From assembly GCA_050485385.1 (NCBI GenBank), contig JBJHBG010000011.1:1-57243 (forward strand): DNA of 57,243 bases, given 5' to 3'. Below the pieces are notes generated by a model that was not told the origin of the DNA, did no database searches, and saw nothing but the letters and a program-made list of their open reading frames with translations. Below, piece by piece: positions 8,452-16,218 of the stretch. The position numbers and the translations under genes were made by a program. Positions within the stretch are counted from its first letter, which is position 1; each line of letters starts with the position of its first letter. The DNA comes from RECO01 sp050485385. GTDB taxonomy: Bacteria; Pseudomonadota; Alphaproteobacteria; Geminicoccales; Geminicoccaceae.

Positions 8452-10074
8452 ATGACAGTCGTCGCCAAGGCCGACCGTGACCGTTTCGTGGCATTCGCTT
8501 TCACCGCGGCGGACGTCCTGGTGGAGATCGACGCGGCTGGCGTGATCGGCTTCGCCGCCGGGGCTCTCCAGCGCTTCGCCCCGAGCGTGGGCGACCCGTG
8601 CGGCCAGTCCATGTTCCCCTTCTTCGCCGAGGCCGACCGCCATCTGGTCGAGGTGCTCCTGCGCGGCGTGGCCCGGGGCGGTCGCGCGGGACCGATTGCG
8701 GTGCGCAGCGCCGCCACGGGTCAACCATGCGACCTTTCGGTCCTGAAGGCGCCGCTGGCCGACCGCGTCTGCGTAACGTTGAGCGGCATCGGCGCGCACG
8801 GCACGTCGGCCGCCATCCAGCATCGGGACGAGGCAACCGGCCTATTGCCGCGCCAAGCTTTTGCCGACGTCGCCGAGGCTGCCCTGTTGCGTCATCTGGG
8901 GCAGGATACGGCGCTGGAACTGTCCATCGTGCGGCTCGGCGGGCTCGACGACAGGGACGGCTCGGCCACCACGCCGGCTCTCCAGACCTTTCTCGGCCGC
9001 ATGGCCGCCGTCCTGCGTGCCGCCTCGCTCGGCGGCAATGCCGCGGCGGACCTCGGCAGTGGCCGGTTTGCCGTGCTGCACACCGCCGGCGACGCCGCTG
9101 ACCGGTTGGAGGCGGGGCTCGAAGAGCTCTTGGCTGGCCCAGCGGTGCCGGCTGGGCTCATCGCCGAACGGCAGACGCTGTCGCTCGACGACGCCAGCCT
9201 CACCCCGAGCCAGGCGTCGGCCGCGCTGCACCACGTGCTCGATCAGCTCGAGCGATCGGACGGTCAAGTCGAGGGCCTGACGTCGCTGGCCGAAGCGTTG
9301 GCGCAGCGGCTGGCCGACACCGCCGCGCGCGTGCGCGCGGCGAAGGCGGTGATCGAAGGCCGTCACTTCTACGTCGTGTACCAGCCCGTGGTCGACCTCG
9401 CCCACGGCTGCGTCCACCACAGCGAGGCCCTCACCCGGCTGCGCTCGAAGGAGCCGATCTACGACTTCGTGACTTTCGCCGAGGCCATCGGCTTCATCGT
9501 CGACTTCGACTACGCGGTGACGCGCGAGGTGCTGGACAAGCTGGCACGCCTCGGTCGCAACAGGCTGCGGCCGCGGGCGGCGGTCAACATTTCGGCGCGC
9601 TCCTTGGAAAGCGACGTGTTCGTGGAGCGGCTCCTGCATCTCTGCAAGGCGGGCGGCGCCACGGCCAAGCAGATGCTGTTCGAGATCACCGAATCGTTCC
9701 AGATCGCCGATCTCGCCCGTGCCGACAACGTGCTGCAGGCGTTGCGGAAGCTGGGGCACCAGGTGTGCCTCGACGATTTCGGTGCCGGTGCCGCCGCCTT
9801 TCACTACATCCGCGCCCTGACGGTCGATCACGTCAAGCTCGACGGCGCGTTCGTCCAGCGCGTGCTGGCAACGCAGCGCGACGCCGCGGTGTTGCGCTCG
9901 ATGGTCGACCTTTGCCGCTCGCTGGAGGTCGAGACCATTGCCGAGATGGTCGAGACCGAGGCCCAGGTCGTCACGCTGCGCCAGCTCGGCGTCACCTTCG
10001 GCCAGGGCTTCGGGCTCGCGCGCCCCGGCAGCGAGCCGCCCGTCACCGGCACACGCATCGCCGCCACGGGCTGA
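8452..10074 (+). CDS. EAL-domain cyclic-di-GMP phosphodiesterase with degenerate GGDEF, 540 aa
   Basis: Residues 1-115 look like a PAS-type sensor (ADVLVEIDAAGVIGFAAG). Residues about 125-270 resemble a GGDEF domain that starts with DEATGLLPRQAF but lacks the GGDEF signature and has only weak similarity, so it is probably regulatory. The EAL domain fills about residues 300-530 and keeps the catalytic set: Glu325 of EALTR, NISARS, FEITES, the paired Asp441-Asp442 of DDFGAG, VKLDGAF with the conserved lysine, AEMVETEAQ and FGQGFGLARP. It should therefore hydrolyse c-di-GMP to pGpG, in the cytoplasm because no membrane segment is visible. It reads away from purA and ends at a hairpin shared with the convergent RidA gene. 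Confidence 0.92.
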   Translation: MTVVAKADRDRFVAFAFTAADVLVEIDAAGVIGFAAGALQRFAPSVGDPCGQSMFPFFAEADRHLVEVLLRGVARGGRAGPIAVRSAATGQPCDLSVLKAPLADRVCVTLSGIGAHGTSAAIQHRDEATGLLPRQAFADVAEAALLRHLGQDTALELSIVRLGGLDDRDGSATTPALQTFLGRMAAVLRAASLGGNAAADLGSGRFAVLHTAGDAADRLEAGLEELLAGPAVPAGLIAERQTLSLDDASLTPSQASAALHHVLDQLERSDGQVEGLTSLAEALAQRLADTAARVRAAKAVIEGRHFYVVYQPVVDLAHGCVHHSEALTRLRSKEPIYDFVTFAEAIGFIVDFDYAVTREVLDKLARLGRNRLRPRAAVNISARSLESDVFVERLLHLCKAGGATAKQMLFEITESFQIADLARADNVLQALRKLGHQVCLDDFGAGAAAFHYIRALTVDHVKLDGAFVQRVLATQRDAAVLRSMVDLCRSLEVETIAEMVETEAQVVTLRQLGVTFGQGFGLARPGSEPPVTGTRIAATG

Positions 10075-10160
10075 AAGGCGTCGAAACGATCGTCGTCCGG
10101 TCGTTGGGTGGTGGAGAAGGTAGCGGGGATGCCGACGGCGCAGCCGTCGGTCGGGGGTGT

Positions 10161-10179
10161 AGGGAGCCGAAAGCCTCCC
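10161..10179. terminator. GAAA-loop hairpin between convergent genes
   Basis: GGGAG (10162-10166) pairs with CTCCC (10175-10179). A C-C mismatch and a closing C-G pair sit around a GAAA tetraloop. It lies between the convergent EAL gene and RidA gene. A short CTCTTT follows on the plus strand, which fits termination of the EAL transcript. Confidence 0.4.
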
Positions 10180-10209
10180 GCCTCTTTCGGCCCCTGGGTT
10201 CCGGGCGGC

Positions 10210-10602
10210 TCAGGGCCGCCGAGCGACGAGGTCGATCTCTACCCGCGCCCCCAAGGCGAGCGCCGTGACGCCGACGCAGGTCCGCGCCGGCAGGCGGTCC
10301 GGTGCGAAGTAGCTGGCATAGACGCGGTTCATCGCCGCGTAGTCCGCCTCGAAATGGGTGAGGTAGACGCGGCACTGCACCGCGTGGCCGAGGTCGAGGG
10401 CGAGTGCGTCCAGCACGAGTGCGAGGTTGTCCATCACCCGCGCCGTCTGCGCCTCGATGCCGTCGGGCAGCGGTGCGTCGGGGGCGGTCGGGTCGGTCGG
10501 CATCTGCCCGGTGAGGAACACCCAGCCGTCGCATTCGACCGCGTGGCTGAACGGCGCCACCGGACGCGGTGCTGCGGGGAGCAGATGGAAGGTCGGAGGC
10601 AT
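10210..10602 (-). CDS. RidA-family (YjgF/YER057c/UK114) protein, 130 aa
   Basis: Small trimeric-type protein of the Rid superfamily. Family landmarks are PFSHAVECDGWVFLTGQMP near the N-terminus, the central helix QTARVMDNLALVL, and the C-terminal LPARTCVGVTALALGARVEID. The last includes the conserved Arg that binds the substrate carboxylate in RidA (LPAR), a Cys two residues later, and the Glu of VEID. Classical RidA hydrolyses reactive enamine/imine intermediates to 2-oxoacids; other subgroups lack that activity. The conserved Arg favours a deaminase-capable type. It starts 3 bp after the stop of the upstream halohydrin dehalogenase-like gene, so the two are almost surely co-translated. Confidence 0.9.
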   Translation of the reverse strand: MPPTFHLLPAAPRPVAPFSHAVECDGWVFLTGQMPTDPTAPDAPLPDGIEAQTARVMDNLALVLDALALDLGHAVQCRVYLTHFEADYAAMNRVYASYFAPDRLPARTCVGVTALALGARVEIDLVARRP

Positions 10603-10605
10603 GGC

Positions 10606-11334
10606 TCAGGCCCATCCGCCGGCGAAGGGCAGCGTCGCGCCGGTGAGGAAATCGGCGGCCGGCGAGGCAAGGAAGGCGATGGTCGTTCCGGCTTCGTCGG
10701 GCGTGGCGAGTCGCCCGAGCGGCACCTTGGCCTCGATCCGCGCGCGGCTCGCCGCGTCGGCCAAAAGCTCGCCCGGAAAGTACGTGGGGCTCTCGACGAA
10801 GTTGGGTGCGAACGCCAGCACCTTCACGTTGATCGGCGCCAGCTCGATCGCGAGGGTGCGCGCGAGAGCGTTGGCGGCGCCGCGCGCGGTGACGTAGGGC
10901 GCGTAGTTGGCGAGGCCCCGCAGCGGTGCCGCCGAGGTGACGAAGATCAGCTTGCCGCCGCCCCGCACGCGCATGCCCTCGACCAGCGCTGCCGCCAGGG
11001 CGAAAGGCTCGACGCAGAGGGCCTCGATCGCCGCCTTCAACTCGTCTGTCGCCGCCGGCCCGAACGGCACGCGGACGGCCGGATGGTCGTGATTGGCGAC
11101 GAGGCAGGCGAGCGGCCCGCACTCGGCAGCGAGCGCTGCCGGCTCCTGCCCGGCCAGCGGCGTGAGGTCCGGGTGGTCGCGGACGAACGCGGCGCGAAGG
11201 CCCGCGTCGGTGAAGCTGGGGTCGTGGCAGAGCACATGAGCGCCACGTTCGGCGCAGGCGCGCGCGGCGGGTAGCCCCAGAAAGCCGAGGACGTGGGTGA
11301 CGAGGATGCGCTGGCCGGTGAGGTGGTCCCGCAT
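10606..11334 (-). CDS. probable halohydrin dehalogenase (SDR-derived), 242 aa
   Basis: At first sight this is a short-chain dehydrogenase, but both SDR signatures are altered in the way that defines halohydrin dehalogenases. The nucleotide-binding glycine motif is replaced by T13-X4-F18-X-G20 (THVLGFLG), the halide-site motif. The catalytic motif is S134-X12-Y147-X3-R151 (Ser-Tyr-Arg) instead of Ser-Tyr-Lys. Other segments also resemble HheC as I remember it: CHDPSF near residue 36, QEPAAL near 63, EALCVEPFAL, and APNFVESPTYFPGE. Family members cut the C-halogen bond of vicinal haloalcohols to give epoxides, without NAD(P), and open epoxides with cyanide, azide or nitrite. It sits directly behind serA and 3 bp before the RidA gene. 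A different substrate within the clade remains possible. Confidence 0.85.
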   Translation of the reverse strand: MRDHLTGQRILVTHVLGFLGLPAARACAERGAHVLCHDPSFTDAGLRAAFVRDHPDLTPLAGQEPAALAAECGPLACLVANHDHPAVRVPFGPAATDELKAAIEALCVEPFALAAALVEGMRVRGGGKLIFVTSAAPLRGLANYAPYVTARGAANALARTLAIELAPINVKVLAFAPNFVESPTYFPGELLADAASRARIEAKVPLGRLATPDEAGTTIAFLASPAADFLTGATLPFAGGWA

Positions 11335-11343
11335 CGCGCGTCC

Positions 11344-12927
11344 TCAGAAGTGCAGCGGCTTGACTTGCACCACCACCGGCAGCGCCTGGAGTTCCGCCAC
11401 CACGTCGGCCGGCACCTTCTGGTCGACCTCCAGCAGCGCTATGGCCTCGCCACCGGCCTGCTCGCGGCCGAGGAAGAAGGTGGCGATGTTGATGCCGGCG
11501 TCGCCCAGGATCGAGCCCAGCCGGCCGATGAAGCCGGGCAGGTCCTTGTTGCGGATGTAGAGCATCTGCGGTCCGAGCTTGGCGTCCATGCGGATGCCGC
11601 GGATCTCGACGAGCCGCGCCTCCTCGCCATGGACGAGCGTGCCCGAAACGCTACGCGCGCCGCGCTCGGTGTCGACCGTGAGCGTGACGAGCGTGGTGTA
11701 GCCGTCGACCCGCTCGCGCGTGGTCACCTGGACGTCGATACCGCGCTCGCGCGCGACCACCGGGGCGTTGACCATGTTCACGCTGTCGGTCAGCGGCCGT
11801 AGCAGCCCTTGGAGCACCGCGGCGACCAGGGGGCGTGTATTCAGCTCCGAACAGGCGCCCGTGAAGGTGAGGTGGACGCCTGCCAGTCCGGTCTCCGTGA
11901 GCTGGCCGGCAAAGCTGCCGAGCTGCGTGCAGAGCTGCATGTAGGGCCGGAGCCTGGGGGCTTCCTCGGCCGAGACGGAGGCCATGTTGAGGGCGTTCAC
12001 GACGGCACCGGTGGTGAGGTAGTCGGCCATCTGCTCGGCCACCTGCAAGGCGACGTTCTCCTGCGCCTCGGCGGTCGACGCGCCCAGATGCGGCGTCACC
12101 ACCACGTCGTCGAGCGCGAAGAGCGGATTTTCGCGAGCCGGCTCGACGGCGAAAACGTCGAGGGCTGCGCCGGCGACGTGGCCGCTCCGGATCGCCTCCG
12201 CCAGCGCTGCCTCGTCGACGATGCCGCCGCGCGCGCAGTTGACGATGCGCACGCCCTTCTTCGCCCGCGCCAGGGCCTTGACGTCGAGCAGGTTGCGCGT
12301 GTGGTCGGTCAGCGGCGTGTGGATCGAAATGAAGTCGGCGCGAGCCAGCAACTGGTCCAGGTCGACCTTCTCCACACCAAGGTTCTCGGCGCGCTCCGGC
12401 GACAGGAACGGGTCGTAGGCGACGACGCGCATGCGCAGACCCAGCGCCCGACTGGCGACGATCGAGCCGATGTTGCCGCAGCCGATCAGGCCCAGCACCT
12501 TGGACGTCAGTTCGACCCCCATGAAGCGGGACTTCTCCCACTTGCCGGCGCGCGTCGAGCGGTCGGCGGCCGGCAGTTGGCGGGCCAGGGCGAACATCAT
12601 GGCGATGGCATGCTCGGCGGTGGTGACCGAGTTGCCGAAGGGGGTGTTCATCACCACCACGCCGGCCGCCGTGGCGGCGGCGACGTCGACGTTGTCGACG
12701 CCGATGCCGGCGCGACCGACCACCTTGAGACGCGGGGCGGCGGCCAGGACCTCGGCCGTCACCTTCGTCGCGGAGCGGATGGCGAGGCCGTCGAAACCAT
12801 CGACGATCTCGAGCAGCTGCTCAGGCTTCAGACCGATGCGGGTCTCGGTCTCGACGCCGCGCTCCGCGAAGATCTCGGCGGCGCGCGGACTGAGCTCGTC
12901 GGCGATCAGGACGCGGGGTGCGCTCAT
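11344..12927 (-). CDS. serA: D-3-phosphoglycerate dehydrogenase
   Basis: First enzyme of serine synthesis: oxidises 3-phosphoglycerate with NAD+ in the cytoplasm. The ATG at 12927 has GAGGAG 6 bases upstream and gives 527 aa, the long form with an extra intervening domain and a C-terminal ACT domain. Visible are the Rossmann motif GLIGCGNIGS, the catalytic Arg in NCARGGIVDEAAL, Glu in DVFAVEPA, His in VTPHLGAST, and the ACT segment NKDLPGFIGRLGSILGDAGIN that normally senses serine. serC lies 10 bp upstream on the same strand, so serC-serA form an operon, probably under the serC leader. The halohydrin dehalogenase-like gene begins 9 bp after the stop and may be read through. Confidence 0.98.
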   Translation of the reverse strand: MSAPRVLIADELSPRAAEIFAERGVETETRIGLKPEQLLEIVDGFDGLAIRSATKVTAEVLAAAPRLKVVGRAGIGVDNVDVAAATAAGVVVMNTPFGNSVTTAEHAIAMMFALARQLPAADRSTRAGKWEKSRFMGVELTSKVLGLIGCGNIGSIVASRALGLRMRVVAYDPFLSPERAENLGVEKVDLDQLLARADFISIHTPLTDHTRNLLDVKALARAKKGVRIVNCARGGIVDEAALAEAIRSGHVAGAALDVFAVEPARENPLFALDDVVVTPHLGASTAEAQENVALQVAEQMADYLTTGAVVNALNMASVSAEEAPRLRPYMQLCTQLGSFAGQLTETGLAGVHLTFTGACSELNTRPLVAAVLQGLLRPLTDSVNMVNAPVVARERGIDVQVTTRERVDGYTTLVTLTVDTERGARSVSGTLVHGEEARLVEIRGIRMDAKLGPQMLYIRNKDLPGFIGRLGSILGDAGINIATFFLGREQAGGEAIALLEVDQKVPADVVAELQALPVVVQVKPLHF

Positions 12928-12937
12928 GCTCGGCTCC

Positions 12938-14098
12938 TCAGGCGGCAAGGGGCTGCTTGGTGGCGGCGAAGGCCCAGTCCAGCCAGGGCAGGAGGGCCCG
13001 CATATCGGCGGGCTCGACGGTCGCACCACCCCAGAGGCGAAGCCCCGGCGGGGCATCGCGATGACCGGCGATGTCGAAGGCGACGGCCTCCTCCTCCAGC
13101 TTCTTGCACATGGCCTGGACGAAGGCACTCTGCCGTTCGCTCGGCTGCGCGGCCACGGCCGGGTCGACGATCTTGAGGCAGATCGACGTCGCCGAGCGGA
13201 TGGTCGGCTCGGTCGCGAGGAAATCCACCCAAGGCGTGCGCGCCACCCACTCGGCCACGGCACCGAAATTGGCCTCGCTGCGGCCGATGAGCGCAGGCAG
13301 GCCGCCAAGTTCCTCGGCCCAGCCGAGACCGTCGAGAGCGTCCTCCACGGCCAACATGGAGGGCGTGTTGATGGTCTCGCCCTGGAAGATGCCCTCGATC
13401 AGCTTGCCACCCTTGGTGAGCCGGAAGATCTTCGGCAGCGGCCAGGATGGGGTGTGGCTTTCCAGCCGCGCGACGGCGCGCGGGCTCAAGGCCAGCATGC
13501 CGTGCTGTGCCTCGCCGCCGAGCACCTTCTGCCACGACCAGGTGACGGCATCGAGCTTGTCCCACGGGAGTGCCATGGCGAAGGCGGCCGAGGTGGCATC
13601 GCACAAGGTCAGGCCCTCGCGGTCGGCCGCGATCCAGTTGCCGTCGGGTACGCGCACGCCGGAGGTGGTGCCGTTCCAGCAGAAAACGACGTCGTGGCCC
13701 GGATCGACCGCGCCGAGGTCGGGGAGGGTGCCGTAGTCGGCCTCGAAGGTCCGCAGATCCGTCAGTTTCAACTGCTTCGCCGCATCGGTGAGCCAGCCCG
13801 AACCGAAGCTTTCGAAGGCCACCACATCGACCGGCCGGGCGCCGAGCAGCGACCACATGGCGCACTCGAAAGCGCCCGTGTCCGAGCCCGGCACGATCCC
13901 GAGGCGGTAGTCCGCCGGCATGCCGAGCACGGCCTTGGAGCGTTCGATCACCGCCCGCAGCTTGGCCTTCGCGGGCGCTGCCCGATGCGAGCGGCTCAGC
14001 ATCGCGCGCTCCAGCGCGGCAAGGCTCCAGCCGGGCCGCTTGGCGGTCGGACCGCTGCCGAAGCGGGGATTGGTGGGACGCACGGTGGGGCGGCTCAT
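12938..14098 (-). CDS. serC: phosphoserine aminotransferase
   Basis: Second enzyme of serine synthesis: transfers an amino group from glutamate to 3-phosphohydroxypyruvate using PLP. The protein is 386 aa and of the alphaproteobacterial type (PTNPRFGSGPTAKRPGW at the N-terminus). The PLP lysine lies in SWSWQKVLGGE, with DATSAAFAM as the cofactor-ring loop and PGSDTGAFE near residue 70. The ATG at 14098 is chosen because the upstream sequence is non-coding in appearance and matches a conserved serC leader. It also transaminates in vitamin B6 synthesis in some bacteria. serA follows after 10 bp. Confidence 0.97.
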   Translation of the reverse strand: MSRPTVRPTNPRFGSGPTAKRPGWSLAALERAMLSRSHRAAPAKAKLRAVIERSKAVLGMPADYRLGIVPGSDTGAFECAMWSLLGARPVDVVAFESFGSGWLTDAAKQLKLTDLRTFEADYGTLPDLGAVDPGHDVVFCWNGTTSGVRVPDGNWIAADREGLTLCDATSAAFAMALPWDKLDAVTWSWQKVLGGEAQHGMLALSPRAVARLESHTPSWPLPKIFRLTKGGKLIEGIFQGETINTPSMLAVEDALDGLGWAEELGGLPALIGRSEANFGAVAEWVARTPWVDFLATEPTIRSATSICLKIVDPAVAAQPSERQSAFVQAMCKKLEEEAVAFDIAGHRDAPPGLRLWGGATVEPADMRALLPWLDWAFAATKQPLAA

Positions 14099-14140
14099 CG
14101 TTGCTCGAACCTCGTCGATCTCCGGAGGCCGGACCCTAGT
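14099..14140 (-). promoter_or_regulatory. candidate serC leader RNA
   Basis: The 42 bases before the serC ATG contain a hairpin TCCGG-CCT-CCGGA (14121-14133) followed by GACGAGGTTCGAGCAACG joined directly to the ATG. A conserved structured element at this position is known upstream of serC in alphaproteobacteria (the serC RNA motif). The match is from memory of that motif's position and general look, not from an alignment. No ordinary Shine-Dalgarno sequence is visible at normal spacing, which fits a specialised leader. Confidence 0.5.
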
Positions 14141-14294
14141 CGCCCCAATGGTGCGGTGCAACGCCCCCCCCCGTGCGCGAGGTGGGCGTGCATCGGCAGG
14201 CGGCGGGCCTGCATCCTGGCGGTGGGCTTGCCCCCTCGACCCGTGCTAGGAACGCCCGACGCGTTTTCTCTGGAACTTCGACGGTGACGAGACC

Positions 14295-15248
14295 ATGACC
14301 AAACCGCCGCTGACGATCCTGTTGGCCGGGCCACGCGGGTTCTGCGCCGGGGTGGATCGTGCCATCGAACTGGTCGAGAAGGCGCTTTTGCAGCACGGGG
14401 CGCCGGTCTACGTGCGGCACGAGATCGTGCACAACAAGCACGTGGTCAACGCTTTGCGCGCCAAGGGTGCGGTGTTCGTCGAGGAACTGGACGAGGTGCC
14501 GGACGATGCGCTCGTGGTGTTCTCCGCCCACGGCGTGCCGAAGTCGGTGCCGGCCGAGGCCAAGCGCCGCCGCCTGCTCTACGCGGACGCCACCTGTCCA
14601 CTGGTCAGCAAGGTCCACCGCGAGGTCGAGCGGCACCATGCTGCCGGCCGTCGTGTCATCCTGATCGGCCATCACGGCCATCCCGAGGTCGAGGGCACCA
14701 TGGGGCAGGTGCCCGACGGTACGGTCGTACTGGTCGAGACCGAGGCGGACGTCGACCGGCTACCCGACGCCGATCCGGCAATGCTGGCGTTCGCCACGCA
14801 GACGACGCTGTCGGTGGCCGACACGGCGGCCATCGTCGAGCGGCTGAAGGCGCGGTTCCCAGGGATCGCCGGCCCGCGCAACGAGGACATCTGCTACGCC
14901 ACCACCAATCGCCAGCAGGCCGTTCAGAACATCGCCGAGCGCTGCGATGCGGTGCTCGTCGTCGGCGCGCCCAACTCGTCGAACTCCAAGCGGCTGGTCG
15001 AGGTCGTGCAGCGGGCCGGCTGTCCGTTCGCGCGGCTGATCGAGACGGCCGACCACATCGACTGGCGGTGGCTGGAGGGCGTGCGCACGCTCGGCCTGAC
15101 CGCTGGCGCCTCCGCGCCCGAGATTTTGGTGCAAGGTGTGGTGGCGGCCTGCGCCGAGCGCTTCGACGTCATCGCCACCGAGGTGACGCTGACCGAGGAG
15201 AACGTGGTCTTCCGCGCCCCGCCGGTGCCCAGCGCCCCCGTCGCCTGA
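14295..15248 (+). CDS. ispH: 4-hydroxy-3-methylbut-2-enyl diphosphate reductase
   Basis: Last step of the MEP isoprenoid pathway: reduces HMBPP to isopentenyl and dimethylallyl diphosphate using a [4Fe-4S] cluster. The three cluster cysteines are Cys17 (GPRGFCAGVDRAI), Cys101 (DATCPLV) and Cys200 (EDICYATTNRQ). The substrate histidines in HEIVHN, SAHGVP and GHHGHPEVEGT are present, with TTNRQ supplying the catalytic threonine region. Length 317 aa is normal. It is divergent from serC and heads the ispH-thrB-rnhA run common in alphaproteobacteria; thrB starts 7 bp after its stop. Confidence 0.98.
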   Translation: MTKPPLTILLAGPRGFCAGVDRAIELVEKALLQHGAPVYVRHEIVHNKHVVNALRAKGAVFVEELDEVPDDALVVFSAHGVPKSVPAEAKRRRLLYADATCPLVSKVHREVERHHAAGRRVILIGHHGHPEVEGTMGQVPDGTVVLVETEADVDRLPDADPAMLAFATQTTLSVADTAAIVERLKARFPGIAGPRNEDICYATTNRQQAVQNIAERCDAVLVVGAPNSSNSKRLVEVVQRAGCPFARLIETADHIDWRWLEGVRTLGLTAGASAPEILVQGVVAACAERFDVIATEVTLTEENVVFRAPPVPSAPVA

Positions 15249-15255
15249 TCCCGCC

Positions 15256-16218
15256 TTGGCCGTCTTCACCCCGCTCGATACCCCCGAGATCGAGGCGCTG
15301 CTTGGTGCCTACGACCTCGGCCCGTTACGCCGTTGGCACGGCATTCAGGAGGGCGTCGAGAACTCGAATTTCTTCGTTGAAACAGACAGTTGTAGACTGA
15401 TTTTAACAATTTACGAGAAGAGAGTGCAGGCAGGCGACCTGCCGTTCTTCCTGGGCTTGATGGAGCATTTGGCGGAGGCTGGCGTGCGCTGTCCGCTGCC
15501 GTTGCACGACCGCAGCGGTGCCGTGCTGCAGGAGGTGCGGGGCAAGCCCGCGGCCCTCGTCGGCTTCCTCGACGGAACCTCGATGCGGGTGCTCCAGGTG
15601 GCGCATTGCCGCTCGCTCGGCCGGGCGCTGGCGGGCCTGCACGATGCGGGCCGCAACTTCGCCCTGACGCGACCGAACGATCTGGGCGTGGATGGATGGC
15701 AGCGGCTCGTCGCCGCGATCGGGACACGGGCCGACGAGGTCGAACCTGGCTTGGCGGCGGAACTGGCGGCGGAACTCGAGACCCTGGTCGCCGGCTGGCC
15801 GCGCGACCTTCCGGCCGGCGTGATCCATGCCGATCTATTCCCGGACAATGTCTTTTTCGAGGGCACCGACGTCAGCGGCCTGATCGACTTCTATTTTTCC
15901 TGCAATGACCAACTCGCCTACGATCTGGGCATCTGTCTCAATGCTTGGTGCTTCGACGAGACGGGCAAGCTCGATCGCGCCCGCTCTCGCGCAGTCCTCG
16001 ACGGCTACACGAGCGTGCGGGCACTGATGCGGACCGAGGTACGGGCCCTGCCGGTACTCTGCCGCGGCTCGGCCTTTCGCTTTCTGCTGACCCGCCTGTA
16101 CGACTGGCTCAATCATCCCGAAGGCGCGCTGGTGACACGGAAGGATCCGCTCGAGTACCTGCGCCTCAACCGGTTCCACCGCACCGTCGTCGACGCTGGC
16201 GCCTATGGCCTCGACTGA
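15256..16218 (+). CDS. thrB: homoserine kinase (APH-like type)
   Basis: Phosphorylates homoserine for threonine synthesis. It belongs to the aminoglycoside-phosphotransferase-like ThrB found in alphaproteobacteria and Pseudomonas, not the GHMP kinase type. The start is TTG at 15256 and gives MAVFTPL, which matches the family N-terminus. Landmarks are GVENSNFFVET, LILTIYEKRV, the catalytic Brenner loop HADLFPDN and the metal-binding IDFYF. Codons for residues about 37-57 are strikingly AT-rich compared with the rest of the gene (listed separately). The 3' end overlaps rnhA by 14 bp, so the two are translationally linked. Confidence 0.96.
   Translation: MAVFTPLDTPEIEALLGAYDLGPLRRWHGIQEGVENSNFFVETDSCRLILTIYEKRVQAGDLPFFLGLMEHLAEAGVRCPLPLHDRSGAVLQEVRGKPAALVGFLDGTSMRVLQVAHCRSLGRALAGLHDAGRNFALTRPNDLGVDGWQRLVAAIGTRADEVEPGLAAELAAELETLVAGWPRDLPAGVIHADLFPDNVFFEGTDVSGLIDFYFSCNDQLAYDLGICLNAWCFDETGKLDRARSRAVLDGYTSVRALMRTEVRALPVLCRGSAFRFLLTRLYDWLNHPEGALVTRKDPLEYLRLNRFHRTVVDAGAYGLD
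15367..15423 (+). other. low-GC, rare-codon patch inside thrB
   Basis: This 57-base stretch has 18 G/C bases (32%) in a gene of about 68-70% G+C. It includes codons almost absent around it: GTT, GAA, ACA, AGT, TGT, AGA (twice), ATT (twice), TTA. The encoded residues are ordinary for ThrB, so the protein is not disturbed. A TTGAAA at 15377 is followed 18 bp later by TTTTAA, only a weak promoter pair. Confidence 0.6.

Noticed and set aside
11809..13176. 455-codon plus-strand frame opposite serA
   Set aside because: serA on the other strand is certain, and this frame's product is compositionally odd with no recognisable family.
15377..15406. Internal sigma70 promoter in thrB (TTGAAA, 18 bp, TTTTAA)
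   Set aside because: The -10 matches only half of consensus and the spacing is not ideal; kept only as one possible reason for the low-GC patch.
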